Shown here piece after piece: positions 1 through 5,942 of a stretch of DNA of 8,964 nt. The notes below the pieces were generated by a model. It ran no database searches, had not been told where the DNA came from, and saw only the letters and a list, made by a program, of their open reading frames with translations. Source of the stretch: CAZHUN01 sp043801115 (GTDB taxonomy: Archaea > Iainarchaeota > Iainarchaeia > Iainarchaeales > UBA10191). Positions within the stretch are counted from its first letter, which is position 1, and every line of letters begins with the position of its first letter. The translations under genes and the position numbers were made by a program. The stretch covers positions 1 to 8,964 of the forward strand of contig JAZDMJ010000055.1 of NCBI GenBank assembly GCA_043801115.1. Direction: 5' to 3'.

Positions 1-3000
1 ATGCTGAACGTTTTCAAATCGCCTTGCGCAATGGACTCGCTCGAGTCGACTGCAGTGGATGCAGTGGCAACGCCGGAAATTGCGAGCTTGTAGTCTGTTC
101 CGCTCCACTCTTCCGTTCCGTCGTTTTCCATTGTTATCGAAACCGTATAGCTTTGACCCGCTTGCATGCTGGAAGGAATGTCGCTCGAACCGCATTGCGC
201 GTAGGGATAAATGGAAGCGTCTTCGGCCGAAGGATAGGCAGAGTCTTCAATGCTCAACACTTTGTTTTCGTCCGCGTATACGACCTGCACGGCATAATAG
301 TAAGTCGTATCATTCGAAACGGGCGCGTCATAGTATAATACAGTGGAAGCGCTCAACTGCGAAGAGTTTACTTTGGTTCCGTTCACGTCGTTGGCCCAGC
401 CGGAAGTCGTAGAGCGGAAAATGTTGAAACCGTTCAAGGCAACGCTTCCCAAATCCGTGGAAGGAATCGCATTCCACGAAATTTCAACATTCGCGTCCAA
501 CCCGACTGCCGAAACCCCGGAAGGAGCGGGATAGGCTGTCTTGTCGGAAATGGACGTCGTACACGTTGCCGTGCCGGCGGTTGCAGTGGCGGTTGCTGTT
601 ATGGTGGAAGCGGTTTTGGCGAAACTGCACACGCGCCACGCGCGGTTGTCGGAAAGAGTAACGCTTTGTGCAGAGTCTCCAACATAGCATGAAATCGTTC
701 CGCTCGTCGTTCCAACAGGCAGGCTGGAAAAAGCGGCGCGAATATTCGCGTCGAACGGGCCGACTGCGGAATTTCCGGAAACATTCGAATCAAGCGTGCA
801 CGAGGGGCCTTGAACGAGTTTGCCGTGCACGGTCGCGTAATGCGAAGCGTTGACGTCAAAGCGGGAAGTTCCGCTTCCCGTATAATAGCCGACTTTGATT
901 CCATACCCATACAATTGGCCGGCCTGCGCGGTCGAGTCCGCAAACGAAGGCTGGACGACGGTTCCTGAAACCGTGCCGACAATGGTTCCGCCCGTCCAAT
1001 TGCCCAAAGCGTCGATGCTCCACCTTCGCACGAAATAATTTTCCAGCGTCCAACCGCTCGGAGCGGAAACCGCATTCCATGAAAGGGAAATGTTCGAAGA
1101 ATTGTTGACGTCTGTCAGTACGTTCACGGTCGGCATGGCCGCGGTTTTGAAGGCGGGAGTGGAAAGCGCGGAAGTTTGTCCATTGCCGCTGTCCGAAGCG
1201 ACTTTGTAGTACACGATTTTTCCGTTCGTCAATTTGGGAAGTTCAAATGTTCCGCCGTTCAAGTCGTGGAATGCAACGTCCGCGCTTCCGCTGGCGTTCA
1301 CAAAGCCCAAAAAGCCCTGTTCGAAGCCCGTGGTTTCGCTCAACGAGCGGTATACGTTGTACTTGGCAATGCCCGTCGTGTCGGAAGGCGGGCGAATGAA
1401 GAGTTTGACGAACTTGTCATAGTTTTCCACGCGGTTGACGGAAGGAATCGCGATGGACGAAATAGTGGAAACGGCGTTTACGGGGGCCGACTGCTGGCCA
1501 TAGCGCCACGTAAACACGTTCGTGTTCTGGTGGTAGACTGCGCGGATTTTGTAATAATATTTTGTTCCCGAAACAAGGCTTGAATTGTCGGTGTATGTAT
1601 TTTCTCGAATTGTCTTGTAGTAAGTAACGCCGCTTTTTGTATAACTGGAAAAGTACGGGAGAGCAGAATAGGTTGTTCCGTCCGTCGAGCGGTATAATAT
1701 GTAACCGTTAAAGTCGAGCCATCCTCCGACAGAACTGGGAACATACGGTGCCGCCCTGTTCCAGTCGAGCAAAATTCCTCCAGAACCGGCTGTCGCCCTC
1801 AAATCGTTCACAATCGGCATGGGCAAGCCGTTCGTGTCTTTCGAGTCGGGAGATTCCGAACCGTCCGCCGTGGCCGCGGTTATCACGTACATGTATCGGG
1901 TGCCGTTGGAAGCGCTCAAATCCGTCCAAGAATAATTGGACTGGCCGCTGACAACGTTTTTTGTCCCAATCGTGTTGGAATAATTGTAATTGACGGGATA
2001 GCCTCCTCCCCAAACTCCCCTGTAAATATTGAACTTGCTAATGGTTGCGGTTTGCGCCGGGTTTGTCCAATTAACGTCTATTTTGGAGTCTCCCGCGCTG
2101 GCCGAAACGCTTGTCGGAGAATTGACTGCGGTTCCGCTCGTGACAAACTGCCAGTTTTCGAAAACGGTGCACTGGCTCGTATCTTGCCGGCAGGCAATGA
2201 TTTTGTAATTGTACGCGGTTCCACTGGCCAAATGAGAGAGCGTAACCGAATAGCTGGACTTGTCAAAAGCGGGATAGGAAACGCTTTTGTCAAAAACGCC
2301 CGAAGTGGTGAGTTTGTACAACAGAATCGCGTTCGAATCAATTGGAGTTACTTCATCATCTGTCGTCGTCTGCCAGCTCACAGTGGCGGAAGTGTTCGAG
2401 CCCGGAGTCGGGCCGGCCGAAACGCTCACGATTTTGATTCCGGAAGACGAAATGGGCGCTTGCGCGATTAAAAAATTGGACGCGTTGTCCTGGTAGATGG
2501 AAATGGCGGTTCCGTGCGTCGGATTCGAATACTCAGCATACACGCCGTACTTGTAATAGTTGCCGGGAGTCAAAATAGTGTCCGTGAATCCAGTTTCGGT
2601 CGGAGTTCCGACTTCGGTTTTGTTGGACGCTGTTTTGCACTCGCTGTCCGAACAATCCCAGCGATTGACATGGTATTTTACCAAAGCCCAATTCGGAGTA
2701 GACGCATCCACCCATTCCATTTCAATATTGCCCGTTTCAATCAACGGATTCACTTTCACCAAACTGGCGGGCGGGTTCAATGCAACACCCAGCGCGGGAG
2801 TGGTTGAAATCGTTTCATCTCCCGAACGAACTGCTGAAACTTTGTAATAATTGGGCTCGCCCGCAAAGAGCGGCGGGGGATTATACCCGTGCAAGAAAGT
2901 GAACAATCCGCCCGAAGTGACTCCGGACTGGCATGACATTCCTTGTGGAAGTCCTGCTGGCGGCGTGCAAGAAGACGTGCTTCCGCACACGCACCCGAGA

Positions 3001-3233
3001 ATGGAAAACGTGCCGCCCGAAGTCGTCGAATGGTAGACGTCAAAGCGTTCAATCGGATTCACGTCCGTGTCGTTGTTTTGAATGAAGAGTTTGGTAAAAG
3101 TGGAAAAGTTTTCAATGCGGTCAATGGAAGGCGCTACGGGTTTGGCGCCCGCTTGTCCCGTCGGCCCTTGCAAGCAGCCGAAGAGTACGAGTAAGAGGAA
3201 AAGAGAAACAATGAACAGATGCCCCGCTTTCAT
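1..3233 (-). CDS. Giant exported Fn3/Ig-repeat surface lipoprotein (3' end beyond window)
   Basis: One reading frame is open from ATG 3233 to the window edge, 1077 codons with no stop seen, so the C-terminus is missing. Residues 1-19 form a signal peptide (MKAG, then a hydrophobic run ending VLFG) followed by Cys20. This resembles a lipobox, although Phe at -2 is atypical. About eight fibronectin-III-like modules follow, at roughly 32-150, 152-257, 258-368, 370-470, 472-590, 595-698, 700-805 and 900-1005. They show the recurring cues W-(N/T) in strand B, YxVYRS-like strand C and YYYK(I/V) near strand F. A four-Cys Ig-like insert lies at 808-898. The last visible module, from about 1010, has the MQAGQSYTVSITMENDGTEEW pattern type (abundant in secreted Ig-like domains near NBR1-Ig). 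N-glycosylation sequons are frequent. The likely role is adhesion or an envelope scaffold outside the cell; the ligand is unknown. Module edges are judged by eye. The antisense frames hold only shadow ORFs. Confidence 0.88.
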   Translation of the reverse strand, partial: MKAGHLFIVSLFLLLVLFGCLQGPTGQAGAKPVAPSIDRIENFSTFTKLFIQNNDTDVNPIERFDVYHSTTSGGTFSILGCVCGSTSSCTPPAGLPQGMSCQSGVTSGGLFTFLHGYNPPPLFAGEPNYYKVSAVRSGDETISTTPALGVALNPPASLVKVNPLIETGNIEMEWVDASTPNWALVKYHVNRWDCSDSECKTASNKTEVGTPTETGFTDTILTPGNYYKYGVYAEYSNPTHGTAISIYQDNASNFLIAQAPISSSGIKIVSVSAGPTPGSNTSATVSWQTTTDDEVTPIDSNAILLYKLTTSGVFDKSVSYPAFDKSSYSVTLSHLASGTAYNYKIIACRQDTSQCTVFENWQFVTSGTAVNSPTSVSASAGDSKIDVNWTNPAQTATISKFNIYRGVWGGGYPVNYNYSNTIGTKNVVSGQSNYSWTDLSASNGTRYMYVITAATADGSESPDSKDTNGLPMPIVNDLRATAGSGGILLDWNRAAPYVPSSVGGWLDFNGYILYRSTDGTTYSALPYFSSYTKSGVTYYKTIRENTYTDNSSLVSGTKYYYKIRAVYHQNTNVFTWRYGQQSAPVNAVSTISSIAIPSVNRVENYDKFVKLFIRPPSDTTGIAKYNVYRSLSETTGFEQGFLGFVNASGSADVAFHDLNGGTFELPKLTNGKIVYYKVASDSGNGQTSALSTPAFKTAAMPTVNVLTDVNNSSNISLSWNAVSAPSGWTLENYFVRRWSIDALGNWTGGTIVGTVSGTVVQPSFADSTAQAGQLYGYGIKVGYYTGSGTSRFDVNASHYATVHGKLVQGPSCTLDSNVSGNSAVGPFDANIRAAFSSLPVGTTSGTISCYVGDSAQSVTLSDNRAWRVCSFAKTASTITATATATAGTATCTTSISDKTAYPAPSGVSAVGLDANVEISWNAIPSTDLGSVALNGFNIFRSTTSGWANDVNGTKVNSSQLSASTVLYYDAPVSNDTTYYYAVQVVYADENKVLSIEDSAYPSAEDASIYPYAQCGSSDIPSSMQAGQSYTVSITMENDGTEEWSGTDYKLAISGVATASTAVDSSESIAQGDLKTFS

Positions 3234-3245
3234 GTTGGATTCACT

Positions 3246-3261
3246 TGAAACAATGAAACAA
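3246..3261. repeat. Tandem 8-bp repeat in the leader of the Fn3 gene
   Basis: Two perfect head-to-tail copies of tgaaacaa (on the minus strand, ttgtttca twice) lie at 3246-3253 and 3254-3261. They cover the predicted transcription start, about 26 nt after the TATA box, in the short 5' leader of the Fn3 protein gene. They could be a regulator site or a leader element, or chance in A-rich DNA. Confidence 0.55.
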
Positions 3262-3281
3262 TAGTTTCTTGCTTCAAACCT

Positions 3282-3291
3282 CTATATATAG
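3282..3291 (-). promoter_or_regulatory. TATA box of the Fn3 surface-protein gene
   Basis: The palindrome ctatatatag is centred about 53 nt before ATG 3233. This predicts a start of transcription near 3259 and a leader of about 26 nt. No clear Shine-Dalgarno sequence is seen before the ATG. Unlike most genes here, this one therefore appears to have a leader. Confidence 0.6.
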
Positions 3292-3312
3292 ATGTCGGGA
3301 AGTTGAAATAGG

Positions 3313-3319
3313 AAAAAAA
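3313..3319 (-). terminator. Oligo-T terminator after the Cys-rich gene
   Basis: A run of seven T on the minus strand begins directly after the stop codon (3320-3322) of the Cys-rich membrane protein gene. Archaeal RNA polymerase commonly terminates at such oligo-T tracts without a hairpin. It separates this gene from the Fn3 gene promoter just downstream. Confidence 0.5.
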
Positions 3320-3835
3320 TTACTTGAAACCGCCCGTTTCTTCGCCGCTTTCTTCTTCGTCTTTTTTGCCTTCAAAGTCTTCTTCGTTTTCCTCGCCTTT
3401 TTTTCCTTCAAACCCTTCTTCGATTTCTTTCAAAGTTTCGTCTCCCCCCTTGCCCTTGGAAACGTCTTCCACTTCGTCAAAGTCTTCCTTTTTTGTCGGA
3501 ACGGGCTCGCTCTCGCGCTCTCTGTGCTTTCCCGCCCAAAAAATGAACAAAAGTACAACAATTCCGCCCAATACAATCAACGAAACAAACAAGGGATTCA
3601 GCAAACTCGAAGCAGCGCCGCTCGAAGCCTGTGTTTCAACTGTTCCGGGAGGAACGCAGTGATGGTTTTGCGCAACCAATCCAGCATTGCACGAAAGTTG
3701 CGCGCACACTTGCGATTGAAAGTCGCAGTACTCTGTGGAAGCGCACTCTTTGCTCGAAACGCAGTCGACCGCGAGAGCCGAAGCCGAAAGCGCAACCAGG
3801 GCGAACAACAGTGCAATGAACGGAAACGCGCGCAT
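3320..3835 (-). CDS. Exported Cys-rich single-pass membrane protein with acidic tail
   Basis: This 171-residue protein has a clear layered layout. Residues 1-22 are a signal peptide ending in ALA, with cleavage likely before VDC. Residues 25-60 form a compact module with Cys at 25, 31, 37, 44, 49 and 60 (CVSSKEC, EYC, QVC, LSC, HHC), probably three disulfides as in small extracellular EB- or dickkopf-like modules. A Ser/Ala-rich linker leads to a membrane helix at about 80-101. From 104 to the end is a highly charged, mostly acidic tail holding two near copies of (G/D)FEGKK(G/D)EE. By topology the Cys module lies outside and the tail inside. The frame extends upstream to ATG 3907, but the TATA box lies within that extension and 27 nt before ATG 3835, so I take 3835 with a leaderless message. 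The neighbouring giant surface protein suggests a shared envelope role; no specific function is recognised. Confidence 0.82.
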   Translation of the reverse strand: MRAFPFIALLFALVALSASALAVDCVSSKECASTEYCDFQSQVCAQLSCNAGLVAQNHHCVPPGTVETQASSGAASSLLNPLFVSLIVLGGIVVLLFIFWAGKHRERESEPVPTKKEDFDEVEDVSKGKGGDETLKEIEEGFEGKKGEENEEDFEGKKDEEESGEETGGFK

Positions 3836-3855
3836 GAATAGTGGAAAGGTTTTAC

Positions 3856-3868
3856 CTATATATAAAGG
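3856..3868 (-). promoter_or_regulatory. TATA box of the Cys-rich membrane protein gene
   Basis: On the minus strand cctttatatatag is centred about 27 nt before ATG 3835, so transcription should begin at or next to the start codon. This fixes the start choice and argues against the longer N-terminus. Confidence 0.7.
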
Positions 3869-3872
3869 ATGG

Positions 3873-3898
3873 CGCAAAAAAACCGGGTTTTTCTTCGC
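3873..3898 (-). terminator. Likely terminator of the fic-family gene
   Basis: Just past the Fic stop codon there is an imperfect inverted repeat (gcgaagaaaaacc against ggtttttttgcgc, two mismatches, almost no loop) whose second arm holds seven T on the minus strand. The T tract is the likely active part. It lies only a few bases before the TATA box of the next gene. Confidence 0.45.
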
Positions 3899-3903
3899 AA
3901 TTG

Positions 3904-4902
3904 TCACTTGCCTTTTTTCCGGCTTCCAAATCTTTTGTTCTTTACTTGCTCAATGAATGTTTTGGCGCAGAATTCGACAAAGTATTTCTCGTCTTTTTCT
4001 TCAACCGATTTTATCAAATTTTTGAAGTATTCCGTAGTGTTCTTTGAAATGTTTAGTGTTGGATAGTTGTTGTCCTGGAGGATTTTGTTGAAAATCAGGC
4101 GGCACATTCTCTTGTTGCCGTCCTTGAACGGGTGAACCAGGTAAAGCTTCAAGTGAGTTAGCGCAGCCAACTCCAAGGGGTGAACTTTCCTGTTCTTTTC
4201 AAACCATTCAAAGAACTTGTCAAATTCCTTTTCAACGAATTGCGGGGCCGGCGGCCTGTACTTGATTTCTTCCTGCTGGAAAGTCTTTGGATTGAAGCGC
4301 ATTATTACTCGCTGGTCGTCTCTAATTTGCCCGGGGCTTTTGCCTTCAAAATAAGACATTACGATTCCGTGCAGTTTCAGCAGGTCTTTTTTGCTTACTT
4401 CAATGCTTGAAAGAAAGTCAAGCCCGGTCAGCATCATGCTTGAAATAATCACTTTCTCGTTCAATACCGGCTCTCCGCGCTTTTTCCGCAGTATTTTGAA
4501 CGCGATTTCAACGTCCTCTGAGCTTACGTCAACGCCTTCAGTCCTGAGCGTGGTGTAGACAAAGTCGATTGCCTGCTGTTTTCTGAATTTCTCTTTCAAT
4601 TCCTTGTTGAGCTTTTCAAAACGCCCCAAAAAGTTGGTTCTTGCTTTCTCAATTTCTATCAGCTGCTCTCTTGAAAGGAATGAACATGTGAATTGTTGTA
4701 TTCTCTCATCGAAGAAAGTGTCCACCGCAGCCCTTACTTTTTTGTCCAAAATTCTCTGCTTTTTGGCAAGTTCTCTCTTTGCAGGCTTTTTTTTGCCCAA
4801 ATACAAGGAAACCTTTTTCCACTTGTCCGGCCCGACTTTAATGTTCCTTTCAAGATAGAAATAAGTTTGGCCTTTCAGCTTTCTTTTAATCGGGTTTTGC
4901 AT
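3904..4902 (-). CDS. Fic-family AMP-transferase-like protein with inhibitory motif
   Basis: Fic enzymes usually transfer AMP from ATP to a protein hydroxyl. Numbered from ATG 4902 (332 residues), the active-site motif HPFKDGNKR is at 257-265 with a following Arg268. The family form is HxFx(D/E)GNxR; the Lys after GN replaces the usual Gly. PGQIRDD and the PPAPQFV flap region lie upstream, as in Fic folds. TLRTEG at 118-123 matches the (S/T)xxxE(G/N) inhibitory helix, placed N-terminal as in class II enzymes, so activity is probably self-restrained. The first 50 residues (KGQTYFYLER, then VSLYLGKKK) resemble the N-terminal strands of archaeal Fic proteins. The frame runs up to ATG 4935, but the TATA box sits 27 nt before 4902 and inside that extension. 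Most Arg codons are AGA/AGG, unlike the neighbours. The target is unknown. Confidence 0.9.
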   Translation of the reverse strand: MQNPIKRKLKGQTYFYLERNIKVGPDKWKKVSLYLGKKKPAKRELAKKQRILDKKVRAAVDTFFDERIQQFTCSFLSREQLIEIEKARTNFLGRFEKLNKELKEKFRKQQAIDFVYTTLRTEGVDVSSEDVEIAFKILRKKRGEPVLNEKVIISSMMLTGLDFLSSIEVSKKDLLKLHGIVMSYFEGKSPGQIRDDQRVIMRFNPKTFQQEEIKYRPPAPQFVEKEFDKFFEWFEKNRKVHPLELAALTHLKLYLVHPFKDGNKRMCRLIFNKILQDNNYPTLNISKNTTEYFKNLIKSVEEKDEKYFVEFCAKTFIEQVKNKRFGSRKKGK

Positions 4903-4985
4903 AACAGTTATCACCACCAAAATGATTAAAAACAAGTGGTGTTAGAGTTGTCACCACCTGAATTTATTCAATTAATAGTGATAAC
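4901..4985. promoter_or_regulatory. Operator-like repeat array at the fic promoter
   Basis: Four related half-sites surround the Fic TATA box: gttatcaccacc (4907-4918), gtggtg inverted (4936-4941), gttgtcaccacc (4947-4958) and gtgataac inverted (4978-4985). The two 12-mers differ at one base and start exactly 40 bp apart. The outer pair gttatcac/gtgataac is a perfect inverted repeat. In addition ataacagttat (4901-4911) is a palindrome over the predicted transcription start and start codon. One copy lies between TATA and start, another just upstream of TATA, which suits repression by a dimeric or multimeric DNA-binding protein. No candidate regulator is encoded next to it. Confidence 0.65.
4924..4933 (-). 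promoter_or_regulatory. TATA box of the fic-family gene
   Basis: On the minus strand gtttttaatc is centred about 27 nt before ATG 4902, which predicts a leaderless message and supports that start over ATG 4935. It is flanked on both sides by the GGTGGTGAYAAC repeats. Confidence 0.6.
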
Positions 4986-5004
4986 TTCAGTCCACGTCTG
5001 CTGA

Positions 5005-5075
5005 TGCAGCCGCCGGGATTCGAACCCGAACAAAGAGCTTGGGAAGCTCCAAGGCTACCGTTACCTCACGGCTGC
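5005..5075 (-). tRNA. tRNA-Gly (anticodon CCC)
   Basis: The minus strand folds as a 71-nt tRNA. The acceptor stem GCAGCCG/CGGCTGC has seven perfect pairs, followed by discriminator A. The anticodon stem GGAGC/GCTCT closes the loop TTCCCAA, giving anticodon CCC, which reads GGG. The T arm contains GGTTCGAATCC. There is no intron, and CCA is not encoded since TCA follows the discriminator, so a CCA-adding enzyme must complete it. The gene points toward the Fic gene, whose start lies 102 nt downstream; no long T tract lies between them. Confidence 0.95.
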
Positions 5076-5092
5076 ATTGAACGGTTTTTCGA

Positions 5093-5101
5093 CTTTTAAT
5101 T
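5093..5101 (-). promoter_or_regulatory. Possible TATA box of tRNA-Gly
   Basis: On the minus strand the A/T-rich element aattaaaag lies about 18-26 nt before the mature 5' end of the tRNA. It shares the 90-bp gap with the divergent SDR promoter. Confidence 0.4.
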
Positions 5102-5133
5102 CTGGGTTTGCCCAACCAACCACATAACTGAAC

Positions 5134-5144
5134 CTTTTAAAAAC
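5134..5144 (+). promoter_or_regulatory. TATA box of the SDR gene
   Basis: The sequence cttttaaaaac, preceded by tgaac as a possible B-recognition element, is centred 27 nt before ATG 5166. This implies transcription starting at or beside the start codon. Confidence 0.7.
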
Positions 5145-5165
5145 ATGTGAAGCCAATTTATTCGT

Positions 5166-5903
5166 ATGAAGTTTCAAGATAAAGTCGTCCTCGTCACGGG
5201 CTCTTCGAGAGGAATCGGAAAAGCGACTGCGCTCGCATTTGGCAGAGAAGGAGCCAAAGTAGTTGTCAATTTTTTCAAATCCGAAAAAGAGGCAAACGAA
5301 GTCGTCCGGGAAATCGAAAAAAGCGGCGGGCAAGCGATTGCAATCCAATGCGACGTTTCGAACGAGGAACAAGTCAAACAGATGTTCGACAAGGCCGTTC
5401 AAGAATTCGGCCGCATCGATGTTTTGGTCAACAATGCGGGAATCGTATTCGACCTTCCATTTGAAGAAAGAACAGTGGAACATTGGAAGAAAACCCTCGA
5501 AGTCAACTTGATTGGAACGTTTCTCTGCACTCGAAAGGCCGCGCAGTTGATGAAAAAATCGGGCGGCGCCATTGTCAATCTTTCTTCGACCAATGCGTTC
5601 CAAACCACGGGCTCGGATTCTGTAGACTATGACGCGTCCAAGGCGGGAATTGTCATCCTGACCAAAGACATGGCCAAAGGTCTTGCCCCCAACATTCGAG
5701 TCAACGCAGTTGCTCCTGGCTGGGTGGACACGGACATGAACAAAAAACTTCCAAAAGACTTCATACGAACAGAAACGCAGCGCGTGTACGTCAAACGCTT
5801 CGCGCGCCCGGAAGAAATCGCGAACGCGATTCTTTTTCTCGCTTCCGAAGAGGCGAGTTTTGTCAACGGAAGCACGCTCGTCATCGACGGCGGATACGAT
5901 TAA
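5166..5903 (+). CDS. Short-chain dehydrogenase/reductase, FabG-like
   Basis: This complete classical SDR of 245 residues has the family's usual length. It is an NAD(P)-dependent cytoplasmic oxidoreductase of a carbonyl/hydroxyl pair. The cofactor loop TGSSRGIG is at 11-18, CDV at 62-64 contacts the adenine in relatives, NNAG is at 89-92, the structural Asn114 is in LEVN, and the catalytic set is Ser140/141, Tyr155 and Lys159 (YDASK). APGWVDTDM at 183-191 and the C-terminal NGSTLVIDGGYD are also typical. The closest general match is the 3-oxoacyl-ACP reductase (FabG) group, but the many SDR subfamilies cannot be separated by eye and no fatty-acid or carrier genes lie nearby. Residues after the dinucleotide loop do not settle NADH against NADPH. 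The gene appears monocistronic, with its own TATA box and a T7 tract after the stop. Confidence 0.93.
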   Translation: MKFQDKVVLVTGSSRGIGKATALAFGREGAKVVVNFFKSEKEANEVVREIEKSGGQAIAIQCDVSNEEQVKQMFDKAVQEFGRIDVLVNNAGIVFDLPFEERTVEHWKKTLEVNLIGTFLCTRKAAQLMKKSGGAIVNLSSTNAFQTTGSDSVDYDASKAGIVILTKDMAKGLAPNIRVNAVAPGWVDTDMNKKLPKDFIRTETQRVYVKRFARPEEIANAILFLASEEASFVNGSTLVIDGGYD

Positions 5904-5909
5904 ACCCTC

Positions 5910-5920
5910 GTTTTTTTATT
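5910..5920 (+). promoter_or_regulatory. T-rich TATA-like element before the coiled-coil gene
   Basis: The element gtttttttatt is centred about 28 nt before ATG 5943, the spacing seen at the other leaderless promoters of this window. The same T run may serve as terminator for the SDR gene. Confidence 0.45.
5911..5917 (+). terminator. Oligo-T terminator after the SDR gene
   Basis: Seven consecutive T begin 7 nt after the SDR stop codon, a typical archaeal termination signal. It overlaps the predicted promoter of the next gene. Confidence 0.5.
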
Positions 5921-5942
5921 CTTCAAATCCCTTTGAGTGTTC

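Noticed and set aside
1176..2471. Plus-strand open frames of 135 and 139 codons opposite the Fn3 gene
   Set aside because: They are antisense shadows of the single long minus-strand frame, which has coherent Fn3 modules throughout; their own translations show no domain.
1..3233. Idea that this stretch is noncoding or a decayed gene, since only short closed frames appear
   Set aside because: Reading the minus strand in one frame from ATG 3233 shows no stop to the edge; it looks broken only because the stop codon lies outside the window.
3269..3841. Plus-strand frame of 190 codons over the Cys-rich gene
   Set aside because: The Phe-rich stretch is the complement of the acidic Glu/Lys tail; the minus-strand reading has a signal peptide, Cys module, membrane helix and matching promoter.
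3836..3907. 24-residue N-terminal extension of the Cys-rich protein from ATG 3907
   Set aside because: It would overlap the fic stop and contain the gene's own TATA box, and would bury the signal peptide.
4903..4935. 11-residue N-terminal extension of the Fic protein from ATG 4935
   Set aside because: It overlaps the TATA box and operator repeats; the start at 4902 has correct promoter spacing and begins the conserved basic N-terminus.
4901..4985. CRISPR-like repeats
   Set aside because: The repeat units are only 12 bp, include inverted copies and surround a promoter; there are no regular spacers or cas genes.
3904..5075. Integrated element bounded by tRNA att sites
   Set aside because: No integrase and no second copy of the tRNA 3' end were found in the window, so only gene-level transfer of fic is suggested.
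5061..5603. Minus-strand frame of 180 codons overlapping the tRNA and SDR gene
   Set aside because: It runs antisense to a clear SDR gene and into the tRNA; no independent coding signal.
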